Origin: Buddleja alternifolia
Lineage: Eukaryota; Streptophyta; Magnoliopsida; Lamiales; Scrophulariaceae
DNA length: 64,000 nt
Direction: 5' to 3'
Assembly: GCA_019426215.1 (NCBI GenBank)
Contig: CM033391.1
Location: forward strand, 9,412,708-9,476,707
The notes beneath the pieces are model-generated. The model had not been told where the DNA came from, did not search any database, and saw only the letters and a program-made list of their open reading frames with translations. Positions 1 to 11,425 of the stretch are shown here, piece by piece. The translations under genes and the position numbers were made by a program. The first letter of the stretch is position 1; each line of letters opens with the position of its first letter.

Positions 1-782
1 TACAAAACGTGTCGACCTCGTGTTCTTGATCACATATAAATGAATTTATCAGAAAAATATTGTATTTACCCAAGTGTCCACTAGGAAAAGGGCAAAAAGA
101 TACAAATGAGCAGAAAGAGTCATAATCCACCAGCTTAATTAATGGGTTTTCATTTCACTTTACACTTATTCCACTTAAACTTAATTTATGATCTCACCTT
201 ATGTCTCAACCAAGTTGGAAATGTAATCTTCAAATTGAAAAGTTGGAATAATTACAACAAATTCATGGCATATATAGCTGTAAACTTGTTGGTGGGTGGG
301 TATTACTTAGGCCCAAGCCCATATCTTAAAAGGCCTAACGTTGTAATACAAATTACCCGACCCGAATCCGACACTATTGGGGACATCATGGGCTTGGAGT
401 ACTTATCAGTTTTTTTTTTTTTTTTTTTCATTTTTGCCCTTTTTAAGACGGTGAAGATCTACACTGGATTGGGCCTCTCAGTAGAAGAAAAATAGGGCTA
501 GATAACTTAATTTGCATCCACTCTTTCTTTTTTCTTTCTCTCTCTCTTTTTGTTTTTTTGTTTTTTGGTATTGATTCCATGTAATGTTTTAAATCTACGT
601 ATTAATCGAAAAATTAATTGGGTCAAGGTTAAAGTAGGCTAAAGTTCAACCACTAGGCCAAGCGAGTCGTAACGAAACATTACAATCATTATCATAAATA
701 ATAAAGGCAATTTATGGTAAGCATATTAATAGTACAAAATGAAATGTAGTCATAGCGATATGCAGTATTAAAAAATACAGCT
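1..782. other. AT-rich intergenic sequence
   Basis: No coding potential that I recognise. It holds a T-run at about 411-429 and a pyrimidine-rich tract at about 520-567. A short patch near 309-340 with GGCCCA and AGCCCA words resembles the U3 words of the LTRs further along, but it is too short to assign. Confidence 0.5.
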
Positions 783-1020
783 CATTTAAAAGTTTAAATT
801 GTTAAAAATGGAAGAGAACTAAGATTTTAATTTTTTTAACACGCCCTTGTCACATGCATATGGTATTCTTTCTTAAAGCCCAACTGACGAAACATCTCTT
901 TTGTTCTTTCTTTACAAATGGTCGGTATAAAGATTTGAACTCAGTGCCTCTTTTTTGGCGGAGGTCTTATATAAAATTAATTAACTATTTCATTTTAAAA
1001 CTTAAACGGTTAAAAAATGG
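783..1020. repeat. Short interspersed repeat with about 30-bp direct repeats at its edges
   Basis: A roughly 30-bp sequence (CATTTAAAAGTTTAAATTG and following bases) at 783-811 recurs in diverged form at 991-1020 in the same orientation. The 180 bp between include an ACACGCCC word and a TTTGAACTCAG word. The style resembles a short dispersed plant repeat or a TRIM-like unit, but I cannot name the family and see no clear target-site duplication. Confidence 0.35.
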
Positions 1021-1029
1021 GAAAATTCT

Positions 1030-1710
1030 AGCCGCTCCCGGGCTCGGCCTAAATCACATAGAGCGGGAGCAAAATCAGGAGTGCAGAGTGGGAGCGTAGA
1101 GCGAAAAAATTTGGGAGTGTGAGTGGGAGCGTCTTAGAGCGTATGTAATATAAATATATTTTAAAGTTTATCTTGTCATAAATCTCATATGTTATTATAA
1201 TTGTTCATCCAAATTATCTTTAAATATTATTTTGATAAGATTATCTCATATTAAAATAAGTATTTGTTAACTTGAATTTTAAAAATAAGATGATGTGATT
1301 ATCTTTTTTAGCATGCATAAAAAATATAATATACGATAAAATAAAAAAGACTAAGATTATTAAAATAATATTAGTTTTAGGTTTCAACTATCGACAGGAA
1401 AGGACATTAAGATTAAAATTCAACATTAGAAGTTATAGATATTGACTTTTTACAATAACTATATTTGTTTCTGTTTTTTTTTTTAAGGGCAAATCTTTTA
1501 TTTATTTTGACTACTTTTCATTGAAGGCATATGAAATATTAACTATTAGCGAAAAATTATTCTTATTTCGCCAAGTGTGGTTCCTAAATTTTAGTTCGAG
1601 AGTTAAGAATTTTAAGAGCGTCATAGAGCGAAGCTCTCAAGTTCGGAGCGCTAAAGCGTTGACCATGTATGGAGGATTATGTGATCTAGGGCTCGGCCAC
1701 ACCTAAATGT
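1030..1710. repeat. Unidentified repeat with GGGAGC/GAGCG-rich ends
   Basis: Two patches of unusual composition frame AT-rich sequence. At about 1035-1140 the words GGGAGC and AGAGCG recur several times. At about 1610-1700 GAGCG and AGCGCT words recur. GGGCTCGGCC-type words occur near both edges (about 1042 and 1690) in direct orientation. This may be a degraded non-autonomous element, but no terminal inverted repeats or duplications were established. Confidence 0.2.
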
Positions 1711-2760
1711 ATTCCACAAGAAAAGTGTATTACACTTATATAATTAGTCACCAATTTTGTAAAATATATTTTGGTGTGACCCAGTTGAGAGCGAACTAGA
1801 ATTTTACAAAAAAATGAGTGACTTTTGACAATTAATATTTTGTGAAAAGATACCATGATGGTTTTGATGTTCTAGTACCTATTTACTTATTCTTATGATG
1901 AAATATCACAATGTTGGTACTATACACATTGAAACTATACAACAATGATGTGACTTTGTCGGACGTTATTTGCTACTTCGAATTTAGTGAAGAAACCACT
2001 AATTTTGTTGATCCTTTACTTTTTGATAGTAAATTGTGCTTTACTTTTGATCCTTCTCTTCGCCAAAATTCACAAATTAAACATTGCCTTGGTGAAATTG
2101 TCGTGCATGGTATTACGTTTGGAAAGAGCAAGGAAGAGAGAAAGATCAGCGTGCCACTAAGGCGGGACTACACAATTCCGAACGAATTAGAGAGTTATTA
2201 GGTGATCTTAATTTATCAAAATATCTTATAAGACGTTTTGCCGCATATAAACTCTATAAAAGTGTTTAAATAATTTTTGGAAATAATGTTATGACCTTCC
2301 AAAAGAAGAAGTTTAAAGTGCTTAATAAGCTGCTCATTAAATATAAGTAAGGAATCCCAATATATTTTGAAAGATATTAACAAACCTCTTTATATTGGTC
2401 ATCTTAATTAACAATTGTCATTACCTACTTTTTATAAGTTTTATAATTTTAATTTATCCAAACACTTAAAGAATTTATTTTTTTAAATATGATAACATCT
2501 TATAAGATGTTTCAATAGATTTAACCAAAAATCCTCCAACTCATTAGCTTTTTTCTCTTTTAGACCAAACACAAAATGAGGCCCAAAATGGCAATATCTA
2601 TTTCTTAGATTGCAGGCCACCGGGTCCACGACATCCCATTTGTGGTTCTTTTGGAAAATATATTACTACAAACGAAAATAAACTAAATTATTACTCCTTC
2701 GAAAATATATCTCATACTTTACTTTTAGTTCTACATGTATTTTCGTGTGGGTGTACACTT
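1711..2760. other. AT-rich intergenic sequence
   Basis: A 96-codon ORF at 1911-2201 (+) resembles nothing I know and lacks supporting context, so I do not call it a gene. No other feature was seen. The E1 LTR begins directly after this stretch, preceded by CACTT at 2756-2760. No matching duplication exists at the far end because E1 is truncated there. Confidence 0.4.
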
Positions 2761-3517
2761 TGCTTCGCGATAAAACAAATCAGAATGAGGTGAATCCAAA
2801 TAGTCGTTCCAAGCCCCGTCATAATCTATAATTTGATATTATCTTTCAACTCATGCGTTCGATACGTTGGATGGTGGTTTAAGTCTTTAATTAATTATTT
2901 GGTTATTAACTTCGAGTGTAAAAACAATGAATCGAACAACTCAAGTTAAAATAAAATTAGCCTATAAAATACTTAAATTTGAAAAAAGGGTAATTTATAC
3001 CTCCATGAGAGTCTTCGATCGTGATAACAAGTGATTGTAGATACAAGCTTCGCAGCCGAATCCCTGAAATCCTTGACAAGCTACTACTAAATTATTCTAC
3101 GGCTATTCCTAATTTACGTTATGAACTATTCCTAAGACTAGAGCTAATTCTAAAAAAATGAAAATGTAGAAGTTGTGATTCTGATGATCCTCCTTTTTTT
3201 TCTTTTTTGGCCACATATATCTTGGCCTTGAGGAACTCACGTTCTTCTTCTTCGAGAACTGCCTTCAACTGTTTTTTTCAAATTTCTCAACTTGGTGTGT
3301 CTTCCTTGAATGCAGATTACTGACTTTTGGGCTCCCTTTATTTCTTCAGATTCAATTATTGGCTTTTTATTAAATCAACCCACATCTTGTCATTTTTTGA
3401 ATTTAATGGGCCTTGTCTTATTTATTTGTGGGCACCACTTCCTTCTTTTCGAATTTCCTCAACTTGGGCTATTTGGGCTTTATAAACAAAAGCTCAAATT
3501 ATTTTATAGTGTAAACA
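2761..3517 (-). repeat. 3' LTR of E1
   Basis: On the minus strand it begins TGTTTACAC at 3517 directly after a polypurine tract and ends GCGAAGCA at 2761, giving TG...CA ends and 757 bp. Its second half, containing ATGGAGGTATAAATTA, matches the solo LTR at 12516-13284. Its start matches the LTRs of E2. The U3 part contains several AGCCCAA and GGCCCA words. Confidence 0.88.
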
Positions 3518-3528
3518 AATGCCCCCCT
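3518..3528 (-). other. Polypurine tract of E1
   Basis: On the minus strand AGGGGGGCATT directly precedes the LTR start TGTTTAC. E2 has GGGAGGCAT at the same place before its 3' LTR. This is the normal plus-strand priming site and fixes the LTR boundary. Confidence 0.8.
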
Positions 3529-3824
3529 AATGTACATGAGTGTTTCGAGTTCATGTATATTAATATACACATCTTTCGATTAAAAACACCTTCATATTAT
3601 GGTGGGTATAGAAGATCGTGCCTTTCATTAAAAGACCTCCCGAGACTTATCATCTTCCTCATGGATTAGCAGGTGTGCCTTTTCGTGATTGGACACTTAA
3701 ACCCTCTCAAAACGCGTCTCTTTATGAGAAACTCCTCGTACTTTGGCGGGTAAAAAACGGTTGAGGCTCTTCATCTTCCCCGCTAAGTAATAGGTGCGTC
3801 TTTTTGTGATGGACACTTAAACCC

Positions 3825-3832
3825 TATAAATA
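3825..3832 (+). promoter_or_regulatory. TATA box of the antisense PMD gene in E1
   Basis: TATAAATA lies about 180 bp upstream of the ATG at 4014 and is followed by a pyrimidine-rich leader. E2 has TATAAA at the equivalent position on its opposite strand (57981-57986). A segment containing GGACACTTAAACCCT is repeated upstream (about 3671-3703 and 3791-3823), placing a duplicated motif immediately before the TATA box. The promoter role is inferred. Confidence 0.6.
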
Positions 3833-4013
3833 TCTGATCATCTCTTTTGGCCGACTTACATTATTCTAATCTCTCTCTCCTTTAATCTTTCGAAGAGACA
3901 TTCATCTCGCCATACTTCTTGAATCCTTTTCCTTCTCGAAGTCTTCATCTTCTTCGCCCGACTTGAATCCTTCTCCTTCTCGAAACCATCGTCTTCTTCG
4001 CTTGAATTCCTTT

Positions 4014-7000
4014 GATGGCGAACTCCCATGATCTCTCTCGCCTGGTCTCTCGAGCAAGTACCTTGGATTGCGAAGACGCCCAAGACTTGTTTCAAACTAT
4101 CAACGATTTCAAAGCTGATTATCGGGATGAGAAAATATCCCCTCTTGGGCATTCGAGCCTTCTAATGAGGGTAATTCTGATTTATTAGGGGTTTGGCCCT
4201 CGTTGGAGAATGACGCTCCTCTTTTTCGATGCACAGTGAGCGACAATTTTGGTTGGACGAACAAGACCAAACTAACCAATGGCATCGACGCCTATCCTTA
4301 GTTCGAGAGATTGCATTAATTTCATAGTAAATGGGAAGGCAATTGACTCATGGGGCTTATTCGAATAGCATGTTACCCGGTTCTTCCTTTCGAGCAGGTA
4401 GTAACGGATGCTCTCGTTTACTCATAGCATCCTTCTTACAACTGTTTTGTCCTGCCCCGGGGTCTTCAGACGATTACTTTGGAAGACGTGGCTTTGATCA
4501 CTGCTCTATCTCCAACAGGTACTACTCTTCCCACTGGTGAATCGATACCCAGTGCCCGTGCTCTCTTGGTATCCACTGAAACTTGGTTGAAGCACCATGG
4601 CAAAAATAAAGGTGCTAATATTGCTTACACTGCTTTGGTCAAGCACTTCATAAGCTGTGATGACATGGTTACCTCTTTCGAAGAGGTATTGTTTTTAAAT
4701 TTTGTTTTTTCCTGGTTGTTTATGAATGCCGGTTGCGTAGTGAATAAAACCTTCCTTAACCTAGCTGCCAATATTGTTGTTACTATGGGACCCATCGAGT
4801 TAGCTCCCCTGGTGTTGGCCCATTTGTACCAAATGATGTTCAATCTTCATTGCGACCCCTCGAATGCCAATAAATTGGCTGGTCCTCTTTGGTTATTAAC
4901 ATGTTGGATTTTCCTATATTACCCCGAATTGTTGAATATTAGGACCACTCAAGCCCTCGAAGAGTCAATTCGAAATGAAGCACAACGACTTTCGAAGAAG
5001 GCCACTGGTTTTCGATTTGAGCCCATTTCGAATTGGGTTTGTTATGGGGAGACTTCTGTGAATTTATTAATTCCACTAGAGAATGCTTCATACCTCATAG
5101 CCTTTGCTGCCATTTACAGCCCACTCCATATCTCTACTTGGTGTCCTTTTTTCGAAACAAGGTACGGCCAAGTGCACACCCATTGGTCTCATGTTGCTTT
5201 GCTCAATTGGATGAGGGCAATTGATTCTCTCAATCCTTCCACTGATGACCATTCGTATTGGAGATCCATCTTGTCCTCTCGAGACCTCTTTTATGCTAAT
5301 CATACCCCTGGAGTTGAAGTTTATAATCCACAGGTAATAATTGTGTTAAAATTTATTTTGAGTATATTAATTTCACTTGCTTACTTTTATCTTTATTTTG
5401 TAGCTTTGTTCGAGACAATTTGGCATAATGCAGTGCTTCTCTTTGCCATTCCTAGATACCATGAATCGCCCCTGCTCAATCTGGCAATTTCACATCTCGA
5501 ATAGTCAGAGGGCTAAAGCCGAAGCTTTGATTCGAAATCAAGCCTCCTGTCAGGTTCCCTCCTGTTTTATCCCTGTTTTCTGCAGAATCTTCAAGTGGAG
5601 AGATGCTTTGTGGACTTTTGGAATACCGTTTTGAGAAGTGGTTACTCCTGACAAATTATTCAAAAGCAAATCATCGATATTACCAGGCTCTGTGCTGGTA
5701 CAGTGAATATGGCTCAACTTTCGAGCCTTTTATCGAATGAGGTAATTTTGTATCTTTGTATATTTTTATTTCAGATAATCTTTTTATTTTAATTATCCTC
5801 TTTCTTCTGCAGGATGGTAACTACATCCTCCTATACGATCTAACCTTGGGTTGGAGGTTTGAGGGATTATCCAGGAAGCTGTTGAGCTTTCACAAGCTCT
5901 TCGAGCATCAGACACAACATCTGCACCTCCTGTTATTTCTATCCCTATATCTTGAAATCAAAGTGCCATCACTATTTGTGAACCCCCAACTTCGATTCTT
6001 CAAGAAGAGGTTCCTCGAACATTTGGCGAAGACGAAGAGGATGAGACAAATCCATATGCTCTTCAACCAAGAAGCAAGAAACGCTCACGTCTGCAAGGAT
6101 CCCTTGGAGCCTCAAGTAGGAGTTAACTTATGGCAATTTTTTATCTTGTCAATTTACTTTTTTCCTTCGAAAATTATTCAAACTTGTGTATTTTCATTCA
6201 TATAGGCTCTTCGAGTGGAGCTGCTATTCTCGAACCTAGGACATCAGTTGCTGAGGCTGACATTGCAGGTGCCCTTGAGACCAATCTTGAGGAGGCTTCA
6301 CTCGAACTTTTATCTGAGACTCAGCAAGTTTCAATCGAGGGAGATCTTGAAACGATCAACCTCAAAGGTATATATTTTGTTTCTATCATTCTTTATGAAA
6401 TTATACTGAGGTTTCTCTATGTTATATAAGAATTTTTGCATCTTTGTTGCATTCACTCCTACTGATACTTCGTCTCTCTCCCCTATTCAAGAAAGTTTAC
6501 CTCGGATAGAAACTGATACAGATGTTGCATCAGTATTGTCCCTGATCCTTCGAGGGCTTCTTCATCAGGTAAACTTTTATATTTACTCGTATGTTTATTC
6601 TCTTTTTAATCCTTTTTCAAGAGAAGCTCAATACACATTTATGTATTTATGAAAAATTCCTTTCAGGACCTACCCTTTTCGAGAACTTAGGCATTCCTAG
6701 CTTGCCATCCTCAGTGAGGTTTTCTTTTGGCACTACGACAGGAATGTCTACTATTTTTTGTGGATTAGTCCATTCTTCAAAATATTGCAACGAATCTTGC
6801 ACTGGAATCCTAAGTTCAGCCTGTTCGCGGCCTGCCTCCTATTCCTTCTTCTGTTCAAATAGATGAAATTAGGGATGTTCAACCTTCGACAAACCTTGCT
6901 GAGCTAGTTGTGGATCCCAATCCTTCGAGCTCTATGGCCCTTAAGGCTCTACTCGAAGGTATGTGCCCGTTTGTTATTTATACTTTGTTTGTTTCTTAAA

Positions 7001-7578
7001 CTTCTGTTTAATTTCATAACTTCATCTTCAGGAGATGTAGCACCTATCATATTTTCTCAAGTTGCTCTACACAAAGCTCTTCATGACATAAGGCTTAAGC
7101 TTACTGATTCCCATTTTCTAGAAGAGCTCCATTTCCTTCTCGATGAGGCAGCCTCGAGGATGACTGATCAATGGCTGCCTATGTTTCAAATGGCACGCGA
7201 GGTATTCGAGAACAGCCTTGCCAATCTTCATGTCTCCCTTGATCAAGGCATTAACCCTTTCAAAGAAGAGGTGTCTTCTAGTCGTGCCCAGCAAATGGAT
7301 CAAGTTCATAGCTAAATTACTATTTTAGAGAATTCTCGAGCAGACTATTTGGCTCGAATTGCTGCACTAGATGCCCAGATTGCCAGCCTTCAAATCGAGA
7401 GAGATAGCTTAGCCATTCATTCGATCAAGTCGAAGAAAATTTATCAGCTTTGAATGATCAGATTGCCGGGTTAACCTACGAGCTCGAAGAAGTAGTCAAG
7501 CCGGCTTTGCTTGAGAGAGACACTTTCGATTCCGCCCTAGATGTATTGGCTAGCTCTTTGTATTTTACTAAGTCTTAA
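4014..7578 (+). pseudogene. Antisense plant-mobile-domain (PMD) gene with introns, in E1
   Basis: The gene lies opposite to gag-pol. The start ATG at 4014 gives MANSHDLSRLVSRASTLDCE, matched by a decayed copy in E2. Exon 1 (4014-5333) encodes the PMD: EDVALITALSPTG near 4480, WLFMNAG, then AGPLWLLTCWIFLYYPELLN. Exon 2 (5404-5741) continues it. Exons 3-7 encode an acidic, low-complexity part and a predicted coiled-coil tail ending at TAA 7576-7578. Introns by splice signals are 5334-5403, 5742-5812, 6116-6205, 6368 to an unclear acceptor, 6569-6666 and 6959-7031. PMD proteins are known both as host silencing factors and as cargo of plant transposons. The role here is unknown. Stops and frameshifts (for example near 4300) make this copy non-functional. 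Confidence 0.75.
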
Positions 7579-7609
7579 ATATTTTTGAGTGACGTACTTA
7601 AGATACTTC

Positions 7610-8292
7610 TTACTTTAGTTGTAAGAAATTTTTACCCGTCTCGGGTAATCTCTCGAATATAATAGCTTCATTTTCTTTCCATATACTTGGTGTATATTTC
7701 TTTAAATGTTTTGCATTTAAAACTCTTCCATATTTGTTGCATTTAAATAATGAAGTTTAAAGGAATTTCCTGATAACTTGTTCGAAACCAAAAATGGTCC
7801 TTCCCACTTAGGTGACCACTTTCCATAAAAATGATCTTTTGACCCTTCAGGAAAAATCATTTTCCACACTAAGTCTCCTATTTCAAAGGATCTTACCTTT
7901 ACCTTTTTATTATAACTTTTTTCAATCTTTTTCTTTTGAAGTTCGATTTGTTGTAAAGCCATAATTTGTAACATTTCGTGGTCTAGTTTTTCGATGTTCA
8001 TACTTTCAACATCTTCTTTAGCTGTAAGCCGTTCTTGTTCTAGAATTCTTCTAGATTTTATGTTGATTTCCATTGGAATAACAGCTTCGTGACCATATAC
8101 TAATTGAAAAGAAGATATCTCTAGACTATCTTTTTTAATTGTCCTTAGGGCCCCTAATGTATCTATCAGTAGCTCGTGCCAATTTCGAGGGTTAAGCTTT
8201 ACCATTTTTGAGATACACCCTTTGATTAATTTATTTAATGACTCAGCTTGCCCATTTGCCTGAGCATAATATGGCGTTGAGTTCATCAATTC
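7610..8292 (-). pseudogene. Integrase C-terminal remnant of E1
   Basis: The minus-strand frame opens with NSTPYYAQANGQAESLNK, the end of the integrase catalytic core including its Glu. It continues through YGHEAVIPMEIN and a GDLVWKM...GKWSPKWEGPF C-terminal domain to KKYTPSI and a stop at 7610-7612. E2 has the same sequence at 53590-54259. The core Asp residues and zinc domain are absent because of the deletion joint at about 8290-8300. The stop lies 31 bp from the stop of the antisense gene, so the two reading frames converge. Confidence 0.85.
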
Positions 8293-11200
8293 TCGTTAAG
8301 GTACCTGTTTCGCCAACATTCATCATTTCGAGAGATTTTTCCTCCTCATCCGTTTCTTCTTCCCTTGTAGCAAATGCTGCTGGTAGCACCGTCACCATGT
8401 TTATATCTCCATCCCCTTTGAATTGTAAAGCCCTCTTCAAGGAAGCTACCTTTGACTTTATATCGGCTTCGTTTGCTGATTCTTCATAAGGTGAATCTCC
8501 CAATAGGATGTCTAAGGCATCCTCTGACTCGAAATCATCCAAATTTTCATCGTCCTCGATCATGACATTCTTTCTTTTCATACTCACTTCCTTCTTCTGG
8601 TCGCTTAACTTATCCATCTCTTTTTCGTATTCATCATCTCATGTTGATCCCCTTTCTATTTTTGATTTCAAAATCCCCTTGCTCAACGCCTCTTCTTCAA
8701 TTCGAAGGTTGGCAATTACTGCTTCCTGCTGCATTTTCATAGCTACTGCCGCTCGAGAATATGCAACCTGTTGTGCAATAGCCTTCGGGTGGCTTTCTTT
8801 CTTCCTCTGGCCATTGTGTCCACCCAAACGAGTGAAGGGTAAATCTCTGCCGGCTGGTGCAAATCTTCCATATCCTTTTCCTCCTCTTCCTCAGAAATGC
8901 TTATTGTAAGGCATCTAACTATTAGGCTCAGACCTTTGCCTCTTGTTCCACTCTCTCTGATATGCCGGAACCCAATTAGGGTCATTTGGGATCACCTGTA
9001 GCCTAACCAACTCATAGTGAAGAGTATCAGCACATTGGCTACACAGCACTTTCTGCATCGTCGTCAGGTTATTTACTACTCTTGCGGAGGTTTGGTAAAT
9101 GACTTCCCCTACTAAAGTTTCGAGTGTCTCCTTATATGATTTCTCTTCGTTCTTCAGGGCTAGCATGGCCGATTCGATTTTTGGCTCTTTTTCCTTCGGC
9201 TTCCCATCTTGGTCAAATTTCAGAATTCTCTTGTCAATCCCCAAAAGAAGTATCACACCCCTTTCATATTGTTTTGCCACAAAACGTCTGAAAATTTGGC
9301 ATTGGTCAGTAGTATGCATGGTGTTCATATGCCACCTACACATACCCTCGAGCCCCTCGTCTTTACCTTCTGGAACGTCAGAACCCCTTCATCTATACGC
9401 CTATTGACAGTCGGTTTGCCAACTTGGTTTCTTTAGGAACCTGAGAATCAGAACATTCAGAGCTGTTAAATTCCACAACATTTATATCAAGACTTAAAAC
9501 AGAAAAAAAGGATCTTCATCTATATTCATTTTTTGGGCATTAGGGAAGATAATCTCTTTCGAGTCTATTTTCTCTTGTATTAAATTTCGAAACATAATAT
9601 ATTCATTAGTTTCGTGAGGAAAGACATTATGCCATTTACAGTATGGCTTGCCTTTGATTTCTGCTTTTGAGGGGATTCGATGTTTTCCTTTAAATCTAAG
9701 CTTTTGATTAGCCAGTAACCAGTCGAAAATCTGTTTCATTTTTTGTACATCGAAAGTATACTTCTTTTCTTTTTTCGATTGTAAAGAGCCAGTGGCCACA
9801 CACTCTTTCTTTTCGAGAGCTCCACATTGGAATGGAGGCCCTTTTATAAATTCTGCTAAGTCAATAGGCATCTTCGAATGCCAATGGAATTCCGACTTCA
9901 AAAGTGTTAAAGCCTTGATGCTTTCTTTGACTTTCTTCCTTTAACATGTTTTCGTATCTTATGGTGCATTCCGCTAGACTCCTAAAATTAGAAAATACCA
10001 TCCCATCGAATTTTATCCTATACTTGAAAGACATATTTTGTTAGGCTAATTGGATGAGTTCAGATTCGGGAATATTTAAATGACATTTTACTCGAGCCTT
10101 TTTAAATCGTGCTAGGAACTCTTCTAGCGATTCTCCCGTATTTTGTCTGATTTTCGCCAGGTCACTCATTGATATGCTCGGATTGGTTTGAGCAAAATGG
10201 TTTTGGAACTGAAATTGCATCTCATCCCAACTGTGTATCAAATTAGGTGCTAAATTTGTGTACCAATTAAAGGCTGGCCCGGTTAAGGAACTAGGGAATA
10301 GTTTTAACTTAAGGTAGTCTTGGTTGGCCGCCTCTCGACATTGGCATGTAAACTGAGATAAGTGTTCTAAGGCCGACACGTTGTCGTCTCCTGAGAATAA
10401 TGTAAAATTAGAAATTTTGTAAGTTCTCGAGAAAGAGAAATTTCGATCTACCCAATCAGGGTAAGTTTTCCCAGGATTATCCGGTGGTTTCTTCGAAACC
10501 CAGGCCCATACATTCTTTCGATTACCAATTCCACTTGGTTTTGGAAAGGATCTTGGACCTGAGGCCCTATATTTCCTCCCATATAATTGTTAGGCATGTA
10601 CTGCCCCCCAGCATATGGAACTTGAAAGTTATTCGTACTAAAAGGGAAACTTTGATTTGCCTGAAAACCAGGCAAATTTTGATTTCCTATGTTGTAAGGG
10701 ACATTCGAAGTCCCTATATAATGTAGCCCTTGAGGCTGATTTTGCCCCCTGGTATAAAATCCTTGGGTAAAACTAACATTTGGTTCGAAACTTCCGATGT
10801 TAATATTCGGAGGATTGCCAATAGGCACTTGTCCTTGACCACTCGGTGGTACAGGAAAATTTTTCCTTATAGGCTGTGAGTTAAATTGACTCGCGTTTGT
10901 ATTTTGGAAGTTAAAAGATGTAGGCTGTGGAGATTGGTTAGTATTCGTTTGGTTCATTTCTGGTTGCCCCCAGGATTTTGTTGGTTTACAAAATTCTGTT
11001 CCTCAAGGGGTATAGGATTCGAAGTTTGGCCAACTTCAAATTGACTATCTCGAACTCGAGTATCTCAAGGGTAACCTAAAGGAATTTCGTTTGGGTTCAC
11101 GTATCTAGTTCGAATCCTAGGTTCGATCGACACTAACTGAGATACTTTTTCTACTAATACATTGTGCCTGCTTATTAAAGGTTCGAGTGCTAAAGCTACC

Positions 11201-11425
11201 TGGGTGTTTATCATATTCGAAAAAACGTCGCACGTTTGATTAAAAATTTCACCCAATTCTATAATTACTTGAGTAACCTCTCGAGCGAGCCCATCTTGAG
11301 CACTCACGGCGATATCTTGGACAATCGTAGTAAATATATGTGTAGACTCTTGCGCTAATGCTCGGTATTGACAATCGAATTCTCTTCTCGAGCACTTGCT
11401 AAGGTTTGTTTCATGACCCGAACAC
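8293..11425 (-). pseudogene. Gag and start of protease region of E1
   Basis: Segments in several frames match E2 gag in order. They are an N-terminal helical region (about 11420-11065), an Asn/Gln/Pro-rich stretch (10957-10500), the gag core with FNWYTNLAPN and FQFQNHFAQT (10379-10041), and a first zinc-knuckle-like motif CKWHN...H....Y (its last Cys has become Tyr) near 9640. The frame ends at 9494-9496. After a -1 frame change there is a second motif CRWHMNTMHTTDQC near 9330, then an acidic DDENLDDFESEDALDILLGD segment near 8550. The frame runs into the deletion joint at about 8293. Multiple stops make it non-functional. Confidence 0.85.
9494..9509 (-). promoter_or_regulatory. Candidate -1 frameshift site at the end of E1 gag
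   Basis: On the minus strand the gag frame reads GAT CCT TTT TTT CTG TTT TAA. The seven T (9503-9509) form T TTT TTT in the phase needed for a -1 slip. The -1 frame is open for about 100 bases beyond and encodes sequence homologous to the next ORF of E2. E2 has T TTC CCT at the same place. Confidence 0.5.

Larger units (their letters stand above)
2761..11425 (-). mobile_element. Element E1: truncated Ty3/gypsy retrotransposon, Tat branch
   Basis: Read on the minus strand, the order is a gag-protease remnant (11425-8293), an abrupt joint, the end of integrase (8292-7610), an antisense PMD gene (4014-7578 on plus), a polypurine tract and a 3' LTR (3517-2761). Every part has a homologous counterpart in E2. 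The internal deletion removed protease, reverse transcriptase, both RNase H domains and most of integrase. Homology with E2 stops at about 11425, just inside the gag start, so the primer binding site and 5' LTR are missing. E1 cannot move by itself. Confidence 0.9.

Noticed and set aside
3856..4152. 98-codon ORF on minus over the start of the PMD gene
   Set aside because: It is a shadow of the pyrimidine-rich leader and first exon on plus.
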